64,000 nt of DNA, from the NCBI GenBank assembly GCA_946405625.1, contig CAMJHQ010000005.1, forward strand, positions 62,001 through 126,000, in the 5' to 3' direction. The stretch comes from an uncultured Lachnospiraceae bacterium. GTDB lineage: Bacteria; Bacillota; Clostridia; Lachnospirales; Lachnospiraceae. Shown one piece after another: positions 44,535-51,350 of the stretch (position 1 is its first letter; every line of letters begins with the position of its first letter). The notes below the pieces were generated by a model that ran no database searches, was not told the DNA's origin, and saw only the letters and a list, made by a program, of their open reading frames with translations. The translations under genes and the position numbers were made by a program.

Positions 44535-44633
44535 TCAGCAAACAGAATGAGCATGTATCAGTACATGGTCATCATCTGCTGTATTAAACATTTCCGCTCG
44601 CCCGTCTGACCCATGACTGTCACCGCTAACCAT
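44535..44633 (-). CDS. 32-residue leader peptide upstream of mgtE
   Basis: ATG at 44633 has AAAGGAGG 7 nt upstream, among the best ribosome-binding sites in the window. It encodes MVSGDSHGSDGRAEMFNTAD then DDHVLIHAHSVC and a TGA stop 17 nt before the mgtE terminator stem. Codons 20-22 are three Asp in a row, and the peptide is rich in Asp and His. Codons 8-12 form one strand of the antiterminator. It is too short for the ORF track. The position, start signal and competing RNA pairs indicate a regulatory leader peptide. Confidence 0.75.
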   Translation of the reverse strand: MVSGDSHGSDGRAEMFNTADDDHVLIHAHSVC

Positions 44634-44684
44634 TCTGTCACCTCCTTTATAGTGGATTTCTATGCATAAATATCATGCCTATTT

Positions 44685-44713
44685 ATTATCACACCTTAAC
44701 ATTAGGATGTCAA
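44685..44713 (-). promoter_or_regulatory. Promoter of the mgtE leader
   Basis: On the minus strand TTGACA (44713-44708) and GATAAT (44690-44685) are 17 bp apart. The -35 box abuts the lemA stop codon at 44714. Transcription would start near 44678, about 45 nt before the leader ORF. Confidence 0.75.
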
Positions 44714-45265
44714 TCAGAATGTCATTTTTACATCATTTCTCTTCTCTGCATCTGCTTCGAAAAATGCCTTCTGTGTTGCACCGATCATTCCCGCAATAAT
44801 GCTGTTAGGGAATGTAATGATCTTTTTGTTGTATGCTGTTACATTTGAATTATAAAGTCTGCGAGCTGCCTGAAGATGCTCTTCAACATCAGCAATACTT
44901 CTCTGAAGTTCAATGAAATTGTTGCTTGACTTAAGCTCCGGATAATTCTCTGCAAGAATACGGATATCTCTGCTTAAATCATTCATCTTTCTGTTTGCTT
45001 CATTTCTTTCATTCATTGACATTCCGGAACGAAGACGGATGATATTTGCAAGAGTTTCCTTCTCATAATTCATATATCCCTTAGCAACATCAAGCATCTT
45101 TGTAAGCACATCATATCTCTTTGTAAGCGCTACATCGATTCCGGATAAAGCTTCCGATACCTTGATATCAGAAACCTTGATACTGTTTCTTACTCCTATT
45201 CCCCAGAAAACAGGAATAAAGATTATAACCAAAACCACAATTAAAATCATAATTAAACTTGACAT
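44714..45265 (-). CDS. LemA family protein
   Basis: The 183-residue protein has one N-terminal membrane helix (LIMILIVVLVIIFIPVFWGIGVRNS) and the LemA helical bundle with EALSGIDVALTKRYDVLTKMLDVAKGYM, EL..RSIADVEEHLQAARRLYNSNV and ITFPNSIIAGM. LemA proteins are thought to be outside-facing and are often encoded near membrane proteases, but their role is unclear. It follows the DUF3137 gene by 24 bp and precedes the mgtE promoter. Confidence 0.92.
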   Translation of the reverse strand: MSSLIMILIVVLVIIFIPVFWGIGVRNSIKVSDIKVSEALSGIDVALTKRYDVLTKMLDVAKGYMNYEKETLANIIRLRSGMSMNERNEANRKMNDLSRDIRILAENYPELKSSNNFIELQRSIADVEEHLQAARRLYNSNVTAYNKKIITFPNSIIAGMIGATQKAFFEADAEKRNDVKMTF

Positions 45266-45289
45266 AATAAAATCCTCCTTTAAATACTT

Positions 45290-46411
45290 TTAAACTACTT
45301 TGTAATAATCATCTGCATTATAATTATCATTACGTTCCGCATTCTCTATACTATCAATTACTCCGCTGCTTACTGCAGCCAGGTTATTCAAGTTATTCAT
45401 GTTATTCAGATTAACTCTGTTACCGCTGTTTGCTGCAGCATAATTATTGTTATTTACATTTATATTATTTGCATAACCCGGATTAGCGTTAGCATAGAGG
45501 CCTCTGATCATAACGATTATATTTTTGATATCATTAATATCATTCTGTACCTTCTGCATTTCCTCTGGATAATTGATTTTTGAAAATACACTCTGTGGAT
45601 CAAACGCATTATGAAACTGCTCATTTAAACCTACAAATACTTTATTTCCAACGATACTGATAGCCATATTTCTGTATCTTGTTGTAAGAGCCATCATATC
45701 TTCCATGAAGTGAGGTGTAAGAAGATAAAATGCATCATGCGGATTAAGTGCAAAAACATCGAATCTGTTATTGAATTCAACGCCTTCCATTTCAACTTTT
45801 TCCGGTCTTGCATACCCTTGCGCCTTGCCTCTGTATCTGAATGCATCAGTGAACATCTGCACAGAACTTACAAACTTATCCGGAAAATCAAAAACCAGCA
45901 TCCTTCCTCTGAAATATGTAATAGTATGTGTCGACTTTCCGGTACTTACAACCATCTGAACAGTTACATCAGCCGATTCAAACGGAATTCCGTCAAACGT
46001 AGCTCTGAGATAATCTTCGGAATGGAATCTGTTTCCCATCATACATAGTCCAAAGCTTTTAACTGCATGCTCGTAAAAACCACTTTTCCAGTCATATTGA
46101 ACATTAGCAAAATTCTCAACAAGCTTTCTCTTAACAAAAAGCTCCTTGTATTTTTTCTTAAAGTTCCAAGTCGCATTACAGATCAAAACTGCTCCGGCGC
46201 CTGCTGCGAGAAATGCTAAAAACAGAACAAATCCTCCGAATCCTGAGCCACTTCTCGTAACCATACTAAACATAAATATAAACAAAACCAGTCCGCCGAT
46301 TATAAGTATTGTACCTGTAATAGCTCTTGATCTGCCTAAATCAAACTCATCCATCTTTTTATACAGCAAAGGATCATTATTATTTGAACCGTTAAATCCC
46401 TGAACACCCAA
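45290..46411 (-). CDS. DUF3137 family membrane protein
   Basis: The 373-residue protein has two membrane helices near residues 33-53 and 60-80, then a soluble domain with GLCMMGNRFHSEDYLRATFDG-type strands as in DUF3137, and an Asn-rich low-complexity tail (NNINVNNNNYAAANSGN). The ORF-track ATG at 46450 would bury the ribosome-binding site; a TTG at 46411 eight bases after GGAGG is preferred. The partner gene lemA is often next to DUF3137-type genes. Expression appears to be controlled by the riboswitch at 46534-46640. Confidence 0.75.
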   Translation of the reverse strand: MGVQGFNGSNNNDPLLYKKMDEFDLGRSRAITGTILIIGGLVLFIFMFSMVTRSGSGFGGFVLFLAFLAAGAGAVLICNATWNFKKKYKELFVKRKLVENFANVQYDWKSGFYEHAVKSFGLCMMGNRFHSEDYLRATFDGIPFESADVTVQMVVSTGKSTHTITYFRGRMLVFDFPDKFVSSVQMFTDAFRYRGKAQGYARPEKVEMEGVEFNNRFDVFALNPHDAFYLLTPHFMEDMMALTTRYRNMAISIVGNKVFVGLNEQFHNAFDPQSVFSKINYPEEMQKVQNDINDIKNIIVMIRGLYANANPGYANNINVNNNNYAAANSGNRVNLNNMNNLNNLAAVSSGVIDSIENAERNDNYNADDYYKVV

Positions 46412-46490
46412 CCTTCTCACCTCCTTTCTCAGCAACATGTTAAGGAACAAAGGTCATTACGGAGCTTTTTTTGAAACCTCTGTTTCCTAC

Positions 46491-46542
46491 AAAAAAAAGC
46501 GAAACCCATTTGCAGCCGTTTAAACCACAAATTAGTCTCGCT
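46491..46542 (-). terminator. Riboswitch-controlled terminator
   Basis: On the minus strand AGCGAGACTAATTTG (46542-46528) pairs, with several G-U pairs, with CAAATGGGTTTCGCT (46512-46498), and eight T follow. The left arm contains GCGAGACT, the conserved 3' end of the aptamer, so ligand binding and termination exclude each other, as in known ON-switches of this class. Confidence 0.8.
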
Positions 46543-46640
46543 TATTATTCACACTCCGGATCGGCTGTTTCCGATCGTACTGACGAATATGTGACCATGA
46601 TCTGAACCACTGTTCTTAATCACGTTCGCTACTCCCTAAC
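46534..46640 (-). promoter_or_regulatory. yybP-ykoY-family (manganese) riboswitch
   Basis: The minus-strand RNA begins GGGAGUAGCGAACG, has a hairpin arm, then UCGUCAGUACGAUCGG AAACAG CCGAUCCGG and ends AAGCGAGACU. The order GGGAGUAG, CGUCA-U-CG, a hairpin, CCGG, GC[A/G]AGAC is the conserved core of yybP-ykoY RNAs such as B. subtilis ykoY, which bind Mn2+. It lies between a good promoter and the DUF3137-lemA genes and overlaps a terminator. The genes usually controlled by this class are Mn2+ exporters and related membrane proteins. Confidence 0.8.
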
Positions 46641-46652
46641 TTATATGCCATG

Positions 46653-46681
46653 ATATTATCATAGGCCCATTCCCTTGTCAA
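46653..46681 (-). promoter_or_regulatory. Promoter of the riboswitch-DUF3137-lemA unit
   Basis: TTGACA (46681-46676) and TAATAT (46658-46653) on the minus strand are 17 bp apart, and the RNA would start just before the riboswitch. Confidence 0.75.
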
Positions 46682-46683
46682 GA

Positions 46684-46763
46684 TAAATCGGGCTCTTCTT
46701 AACGATGGTAAATCGGGCTCTGTTCCGCAATGGATCAGATGTAACATTGGCAATAGATCAGAC
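46684..46763. repeat. Two pairs of short direct repeats
   Basis: TAAATCGGGCTCT occurs at about 46685 and 46709, and CAATRGATCAGA at about 46728 and 46752. They lie between the zinc-ribbon gene and the riboswitch promoter. They could be regulator sites or decayed repeats; nothing more can be read. Confidence 0.4.
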
Positions 46764-46783
46764 AATTCAGCACAATGATTTTA

Positions 46784-47431
46784 TTATTCACGTGTAAATA
46801 CTATTTTATCAAGTCCGATAGATTTCATCTCCGGATCATCAATACTGATGGTTATGGTCTTGTTGCTATGATCATAAGTACCACGTTCTCCGTCGTGCAT
46901 ACCTGAATCGAATGTTACACTGGAGCCGAAAAAGCTTATGGATCCACTTCCTGAATCCTCATAAATCATTTCACCCTTAAGAGCCACAGCCATATATATT
47001 GTATAGGTTCCGCCGGTTACTGTGAGTGTACATTCACACTTCATCCCGGAAACCTGAGGACTACCACCGAGTCCCATTGAATCAATATAATCATTAAATG
47101 CTCTCTCCAGGTCATCTGACCTGTAAACTCCGTCCTTGTTGGCAAAGAATCCTGTTCTGGCCATAATCATACAGATTATAACTACTACCAGTGCCAGAAG
47201 TCCGCCTATTATAAGTCTATATGTCTTCTTATCAAGACTTCTGCCACTGTTCTCCAATATCGTTGCATTGTTATTAGGATCACCGTATCTGTCAGCATAG
47301 TATGACGGGGCAGCACCACCTCCATACTGTCCGCCTCCATAAGAAGGCTGAATCTTTTTAATCTGTTCTCCGCATATAAAACAGCTTTCCGAACCGTCCG
47401 GAATTTCACTTCCACATGATGGACAAATCAT
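46784..47431 (-). CDS. Zinc-ribbon membrane protein of unknown function
   Basis: The 215-residue protein starts with a zinc ribbon, MICPSCGSEIPDGSESCFICGEQ, then a Gly/Tyr-rich linker, one membrane helix near residues 78-98 (LIIGGLLALVVVIICMIMA) and an extracytoplasmic beta-rich domain (TLTVTGGTYTIYMAVALKGEM). The ATG at 47431 after GGAGGTAAAAAA is used in place of 47449. Such single-pass zinc-ribbon proteins are frequent in Lachnospiraceae and uncharacterised. Confidence 0.72.
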   Translation of the reverse strand: MICPSCGSEIPDGSESCFICGEQIKKIQPSYGGGQYGGGAAPSYYADRYGDPNNNATILENSGRSLDKKTYRLIIGGLLALVVVIICMIMARTGFFANKDGVYRSDDLERAFNDYIDSMGLGGSPQVSGMKCECTLTVTGGTYTIYMAVALKGEMIYEDSGSGSISFFGSSVTFDSGMHDGERGTYDHSNKTITISIDDPEMKSIGLDKIVFTRE

Positions 47432-47527
47432 TTTTTTACCTCCACACAATTTAAAATTCTTTAAAGCCCCAATTGCACTTCACACATTTAAAATAATACC
47501 ATAATCGGATAATCAAAATCAATCAAA

Positions 47528-48409
47528 TCACTGCAAATTGGATTCTTTTCTCGCCTTATGCCATCTGAATACCGCTACTCCGATTATAATAATATATCCT
47601 ATTATACTGAGTGTAACCGGTATTTCTCCAAGGAAAAGGATTCCCCACAAAGCTGCGAAAAGGACCTGAGTATAGTCAAACACAGAAATATCCTTCGCCG
47701 GTGCACATTTATAAGCCGATGTGATCCCGAATTGTCCGACTGCAGCCGAAAGTCCTGCCAGAATAAGAAAGATAAGCTGTTTCGGCTCCATATGATGATA
47801 ATCGAAGATAAGCGCCGGAAGTGAAACAAGACATGAGAAAAGAGAAAAGCATAATACTATTATGGCAGTCTTTTCTCCCTTTTTTCCGAGTTTTCTGACA
47901 AATACATAAGCTGTTCCCGCACCAAATCCACCATATAATCCCGAAAGTGCCGGTATAAGCTGAAGATTCGTTCCTGATGGTCTGATGATAAAGAGTGCTC
48001 CGATAAATGCTATTATCGTTGCCCATACGTCCGTCTTCGTAGGTTTTTCTTTAAGAATCGGTATTGAGAGAATTATTGCGAAAAAAGGTGAAAGCTTGTT
48101 TAGCATATTTGCATCGGATAGATCAAGCCTTCCGATTGCATAGAAATTAGCGATCACACCCGATGTACCAAAGACACACCTCATAAGAATATCAAATCGG
48201 TTCCCCTTCGCAACATAAAACCTGTCTTTATTTTTTATCATTGTCAACGCCGCTATAACAAGAGCAACCGCATTTCTGAAGAATACCTTCTGCATAGTCG
48301 GAAGGTCCCCCGACAGTTTTACAAAAAATGTCATAAACGAGAAGCCTATTGCCGCTGCGATTATATACATTATTCCTTTTACATGATTATTCGTACGTAT
48401 TTCTTTCAT
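47528..48409 (-). CDS. EamA family drug/metabolite transporter
   Basis: The protein of about 293 residues has ten hydrophobic helices in two EamA repeats. The first begins KGIMYIIAAAIGFSFMTFFVKLSGD, and the second carries GLSAAVGQFGITSAYKCAPAKD and FDYTQVLFAALWGILFLGEIP, typical of RhaT/YdcZ-type DMT transporters. The substrate is not predictable. The start is uncertain: ATG 48409 has only a weak AGAAAGAAG upstream, and the ORF-track GTG at 48445 is an alternative. Confidence 0.87.
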   Translation of the reverse strand: MKEIRTNNHVKGIMYIIAAAIGFSFMTFFVKLSGDLPTMQKVFFRNAVALVIAALTMIKNKDRFYVAKGNRFDILMRCVFGTSGVIANFYAIGRLDLSDANMLNKLSPFFAIILSIPILKEKPTKTDVWATIIAFIGALFIIRPSGTNLQLIPALSGLYGGFGAGTAYVFVRKLGKKGEKTAIIVLCFSLFSCLVSLPALIFDYHHMEPKQLIFLILAGLSAAVGQFGITSAYKCAPAKDISVFDYTQVLFAALWGILFLGEIPVTLSIIGYIIIIGVAVFRWHKARKESNLQ

Positions 48410-48544
48410 ATAATGCTTCTTTCTTTTATAGCTGTTATTTACCACATAACAAGCATCATTTCCGAACCTCTTTCACCAATTACACAAGGATAATCATTTT
48501 ACCCCGATTAGTCAAGTAAACCAGTATTGTAGAATTTAAAAGTG

Positions 48545-48573
48545 TTGCCACTATATGTTCATTCTGTTATACT
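48545..48573 (+). promoter_or_regulatory. Promoter of thrH
   Basis: TTGCCA (48545-48550) and TATACT (48568-48573) are 17 bp apart, giving a leader of about 105 nt before the ATG at 48686. The leader shows no recognised riboswitch. Confidence 0.65.
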
Positions 48574-48685
48574 GTTACGGGCTGAAAACCGGATATAAAT
48601 TCCTGTCTTGTTACAGTCAGATATTCTGTAATGATCAATGATACGGAAGCTTATATCTATTACATATATACAGGAGGAATGATCA

Positions 48686-49291
48686 ATGGGTATGAATGTT
48701 GCATGTCTCGATCTCGAGGGAGTTCTTGTTCCGGAAATCTGGATAGCTTTTTCCGAAGCAAGCGGTATTCCGGAATTAAGGAAGACTACAAGAGATGAAC
48801 CCGACTATGATAAATTAATGAATTGGAGAATCGGAATTCTCAAGGAGCACGGACTCGGACTTAAGGAGATTCAGGATACTATCGCAACTGTAGATCCGCT
48901 TCCGGGTGCAAAGGAATTCCTTGATGAATTAAGGAGTGTTACTCAGACAATCATCATCAGCGATACATTTGAACAGTTTGCTAAACCTCTTATGGTAAAG
49001 CTTGGAATGCCTACACTTTTCTGCAATACACTTGAGGTTGCTGAAGACGGAACGATCACAGGCTATAAGATGCGCTGCGAAAAGTCAAAGCTTACAACTG
49101 TACGTGCACTTCAGAGCTGTGGTTTTGATACTATCGCTACGGGCGACAGCTTCAACGATCTTGCAATGATCGAAGCAAGCAAGGCCGGCTTCCTTTTCAG
49201 AACAACCGAAGCCATCAAGAAAGACTATTCACAGTTTCCTGCTTATGAAACATATGATGAACTGCTGGCTGCATTCAAAGGAGCTCTGTAA
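48686..49291 (+). CDS. thrH: ThrH: phosphoserine phosphatase / homoserine phosphotransferase
   Basis: The 201-residue HAD-superfamily enzyme has motif I CLDLEGVLVPEIW (nucleophile Asp9, with Glu in place of the second Asp as in ThrH), motif II IIISDTFEQF, Lys in the CEKSKL region, and motif IV TGDSFNDLAMIEAS. ThrH dephosphorylates phosphoserine and can transfer the phosphate to homoserine, linking serine and threonine synthesis. GGAGG lies at ideal distance. It is monocistronic, with a large palindromic element downstream. Confidence 0.9.
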   Translation: MGMNVACLDLEGVLVPEIWIAFSEASGIPELRKTTRDEPDYDKLMNWRIGILKEHGLGLKEIQDTIATVDPLPGAKEFLDELRSVTQTIIISDTFEQFAKPLMVKLGMPTLFCNTLEVAEDGTITGYKMRCEKSKLTTVRALQSCGFDTIATGDSFNDLAMIEASKAGFLFRTTEAIKKDYSQFPAYETYDELLAAFKGAL

Positions 49292-49293
49292 TT

Positions 49294-49548
49294 ATTTAAT
49301 CTGAATACATTAAGCGAATGCTTAGAAATACAATACCCCCAGAAACTCAGAACCGTATTTCCTATGTTTCTAGAATTCATTCACGGTATTTTTCTGAAAA
49401 AGCACTCAAACTCGCTGCGCTCAGACAGTGAGCTGCTTTTTCGAAAAATATCCGTTCATTCATTAAGAAACATAACGGAAATACTAAATTCGTTTCTTGG
49501 GGGTATTGTATTTCTAAGCTGTTATTTTCAAATTTTATCAGATTAAAT
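49294..49548. repeat. Long imperfect palindrome between thrH and radA
   Basis: ATTTAATCTGA (49294-49304) mirrors TCAGATTAAAT (49538-49548). GCTTAGAAATACAATACCCCC (49320-49340) mirrors GGGGGTATTGTATTTCTAAGC (49499-49519). Further inward GTATTTCC/GGAAATAC, ATTCATTC/CATTCAT, GGTATTTTTC/GAAAAATATCC and GAAAAAGC/GCTTTTTC continue to a tip near CGCTGCGCTCAGACAGTGAGC. The whole can fold as one hairpin of about 200-250 nt. The radA stop codon lies inside the right outer arm. There is no ORF or transposase. Confidence 0.85.
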
Positions 49549-50901
49549 AATGTCCATCGCTTCCCGAATTGTAGAAACCGGGATTATCTCTATATCACTG
49601 ATGCTTTCGAGCTCGGAATTCATATTTGATTTCGGGATCATCGCTCTCTTATATCCCATCTTCGCCGCCTCGCGAACTCTCTGTCCGCAGGATCTCACTC
49701 CTCTGATTTCTCCGGCAAGACCAACCTCACCTATAATCACAAGATCATCTCCCACAGCTCTGTCACGAAAACTCGAAGTAATCGCACATATTATACCAAG
49801 ATCTGTCGAAGGCTCTGCAACCTTCATTCCACCTGCTATATTCACATAGCAGTCACATCCCGAAAGTGATATTCCGCCTCTTTTCTCAAGCACAGCTATC
49901 AAAAGATTAACTCTGTTATAGTCCACTCCGACAGCAGTACGTCTCGGCATATTAAAGCTGGAATCGGCACAAAGTGCCTGAAGCTCTACGAGAATTGCTC
50001 TGGTGCCTTCAATAGTACTTACTACCACAGATCCCGAAGCACCTGCAGGTCTTCCGTTCAGGAACATCTGCGACGGGTTTGAAACGCCCTCAAGTCCCTT
50101 GTCGGTCATATTGAATACACCGACCTCATTCGTCGAACCGAATCTGTTCTTCTCGGCACGCAGAAGTCTGAAGCCCGCACTGTCATCGCCCTCAAAGTAA
50201 AGCACGCAGTCAACCATATGTTCAAGAGTTCTCGGTCCTGCAACCGTTCCCTCTTTTGTAACATGACCGACTATAAAGACAGCTACACCGAGTCTTTTAG
50301 ACAGCTGAAGCATCCTCGAGGTCACTTCTCTTACCTGAGTTATGGTTCCCGGTGCAGAATCTACACCCGGTGCTTCCATAGTCTGTATGGAATCGATTAT
50401 CACCACATCAGATTTACATTCCTCTATAGCAGCCTCTATGTTGTCGATATCGTTATCGCTCATAATGAGAAGTCTGTCATCATAAGCACCGAGCCTGACG
50501 CCTCTCATCTTTATCTGTGACAGGGATTCTTCACCTGAAACATACAGAACTCCCGCATTCTTCTCTACCAGATTGCGGCACATTTCCAGAAGCAGTGTCG
50601 ACTTTCCTATTCCCGGAGCGCCGCCTACAAGAACCAGTGAGCCCTTGACTATTCCGCCGCCAAGCACTCTGTCCAATTCTCCGATTCCTGTCATTATACG
50701 TGTTTCTTCTGCCGAAGAAATTTCCTTTATACTTGAAGGCTTCGGTCGTTCCATAACACTGACTGTTTTGGAGCCTCTGACAGGTTTAACCTCCTGCTCA
50801 ACAAAGGTATTCCACTCTTTACATCCGGGACACTGACCAAGCCATCTGCCGGATTCATATCCACATTCCTTGCAGAAAAAGATTTTCTTCTCTTTTGCCA
50901 T
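49543..50901 (-). CDS. radA: DNA repair protein RadA
   Basis: RadA promotes branch migration during recombination. The 452-residue protein has the N-terminal zinc finger CKECGYESGRWLGQCPGC, Walker A GGAPGIGKSTLLLEM, the RadA-specific KNRFG motif in LRAEKNRFGSTNEVG, and a C-terminal Lon-protease-like domain (from about 290, with VGLAGEIRGV). In many Bacillota radA lies next to clpC, as here, with one small gene between. Confidence 0.96.
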   Translation of the reverse strand: MAKEKKIFFCKECGYESGRWLGQCPGCKEWNTFVEQEVKPVRGSKTVSVMERPKPSSIKEISSAEETRIMTGIGELDRVLGGGIVKGSLVLVGGAPGIGKSTLLLEMCRNLVEKNAGVLYVSGEESLSQIKMRGVRLGAYDDRLLIMSDNDIDNIEAAIEECKSDVVIIDSIQTMEAPGVDSAPGTITQVREVTSRMLQLSKRLGVAVFIVGHVTKEGTVAGPRTLEHMVDCVLYFEGDDSAGFRLLRAEKNRFGSTNEVGVFNMTDKGLEGVSNPSQMFLNGRPAGASGSVVVSTIEGTRAILVELQALCADSSFNMPRRTAVGVDYNRVNLLIAVLEKRGGISLSGCDCYVNIAGGMKVAEPSTDLGIICAITSSFRDRAVGDDLVIIGEVGLAGEIRGVRSCGQRVREAAKMGYKRAMIPKSNMNSELESISDIEIIPVSTIREAMDII

Positions 50902-50904
50902 AAT

Positions 50905-51318
50905 TTAGTTTTTCTCTACAGTGATATCAACCGCTTCCTTATTCTCAAGCTCTACAGAAAGAACAAGCTTTCCGCCGAGATTTGTCTTCATCTTGCCGAC
51001 ATTAACGTCATTAACAAAAACCTTATATTCTGTTTCAGGTTCAAGCTCGAGTGTTATCTGTGCATCTCTGTCACCCTCTACACTCATCACAACCTTCTCA
51101 CCGTTTGTCATAAAGCCGTGAACAGCTGTTCCCGGAACAGACTCATAAACGAAAAGTCCATTCTTCTCAAGCTTTGTAATTTCATTAAAGGTCTTTATCT
51201 TATAGCTGTCTCCGTTATAGTCAAAACCATCCTTCTTAGTCTTAGTGGTAAGCTCATAGTTACCGAAACTAAGTGATCCATTTTCTTCCTCACGGATAAG
51301 CTCCTCAATTACTGCCAT
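50905..51318 (-). CDS. Small conserved protein, often labelled 'endosialidase' in databases, function unknown
   Basis: The 137-residue soluble protein begins MAVIEELIREEENGSLSFGNY and contains LEKNGLFVYESVPGTAVHGF and ITLELEPETEYKVFVNDVNVGKMKTNLGGKL. From memory, Lachnospiraceae proteins with this start are sometimes annotated as endosialidase. Nothing in this length or sequence supports a sialidase; no Asp-box or catalytic motif is seen. It is likely a small beta-sandwich. It lies 3 bp after radA's start side and 32 bp from clpC in a probable clpC-radA operon. Confidence 0.75.
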   Translation of the reverse strand: MAVIEELIREEENGSLSFGNYELTTKTKKDGFDYNGDSYKIKTFNEITKLEKNGLFVYESVPGTAVHGFMTNGEKVVMSVEGDRDAQITLELEPETEYKVFVNDVNVGKMKTNLGGKLVLSVELENKEAVDITVEKN

Positions 51319-51350
51319 TTTTTAATACCTCCTAAAGCATTTACACATTA

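Noticed and set aside
44404-44680. M-box Mg2+ riboswitch upstream of mgtE
   Set aside because: The conserved M-box blocks (including GGTGAGGCTCC-type segments) are not seen, and the leader is explained better by the short ORF plus terminator/antiterminator pair. An Infernal scan would settle it.
49294-49548. Complete insertion sequence
   Set aside because: Inverted ends are present but there is no transposase ORF in either strand; at most it is a miniature element.
50905-51318. Endosialidase activity
   Set aside because: The protein is only 137 residues and has no sialidase Asp-boxes or catalytic residues.
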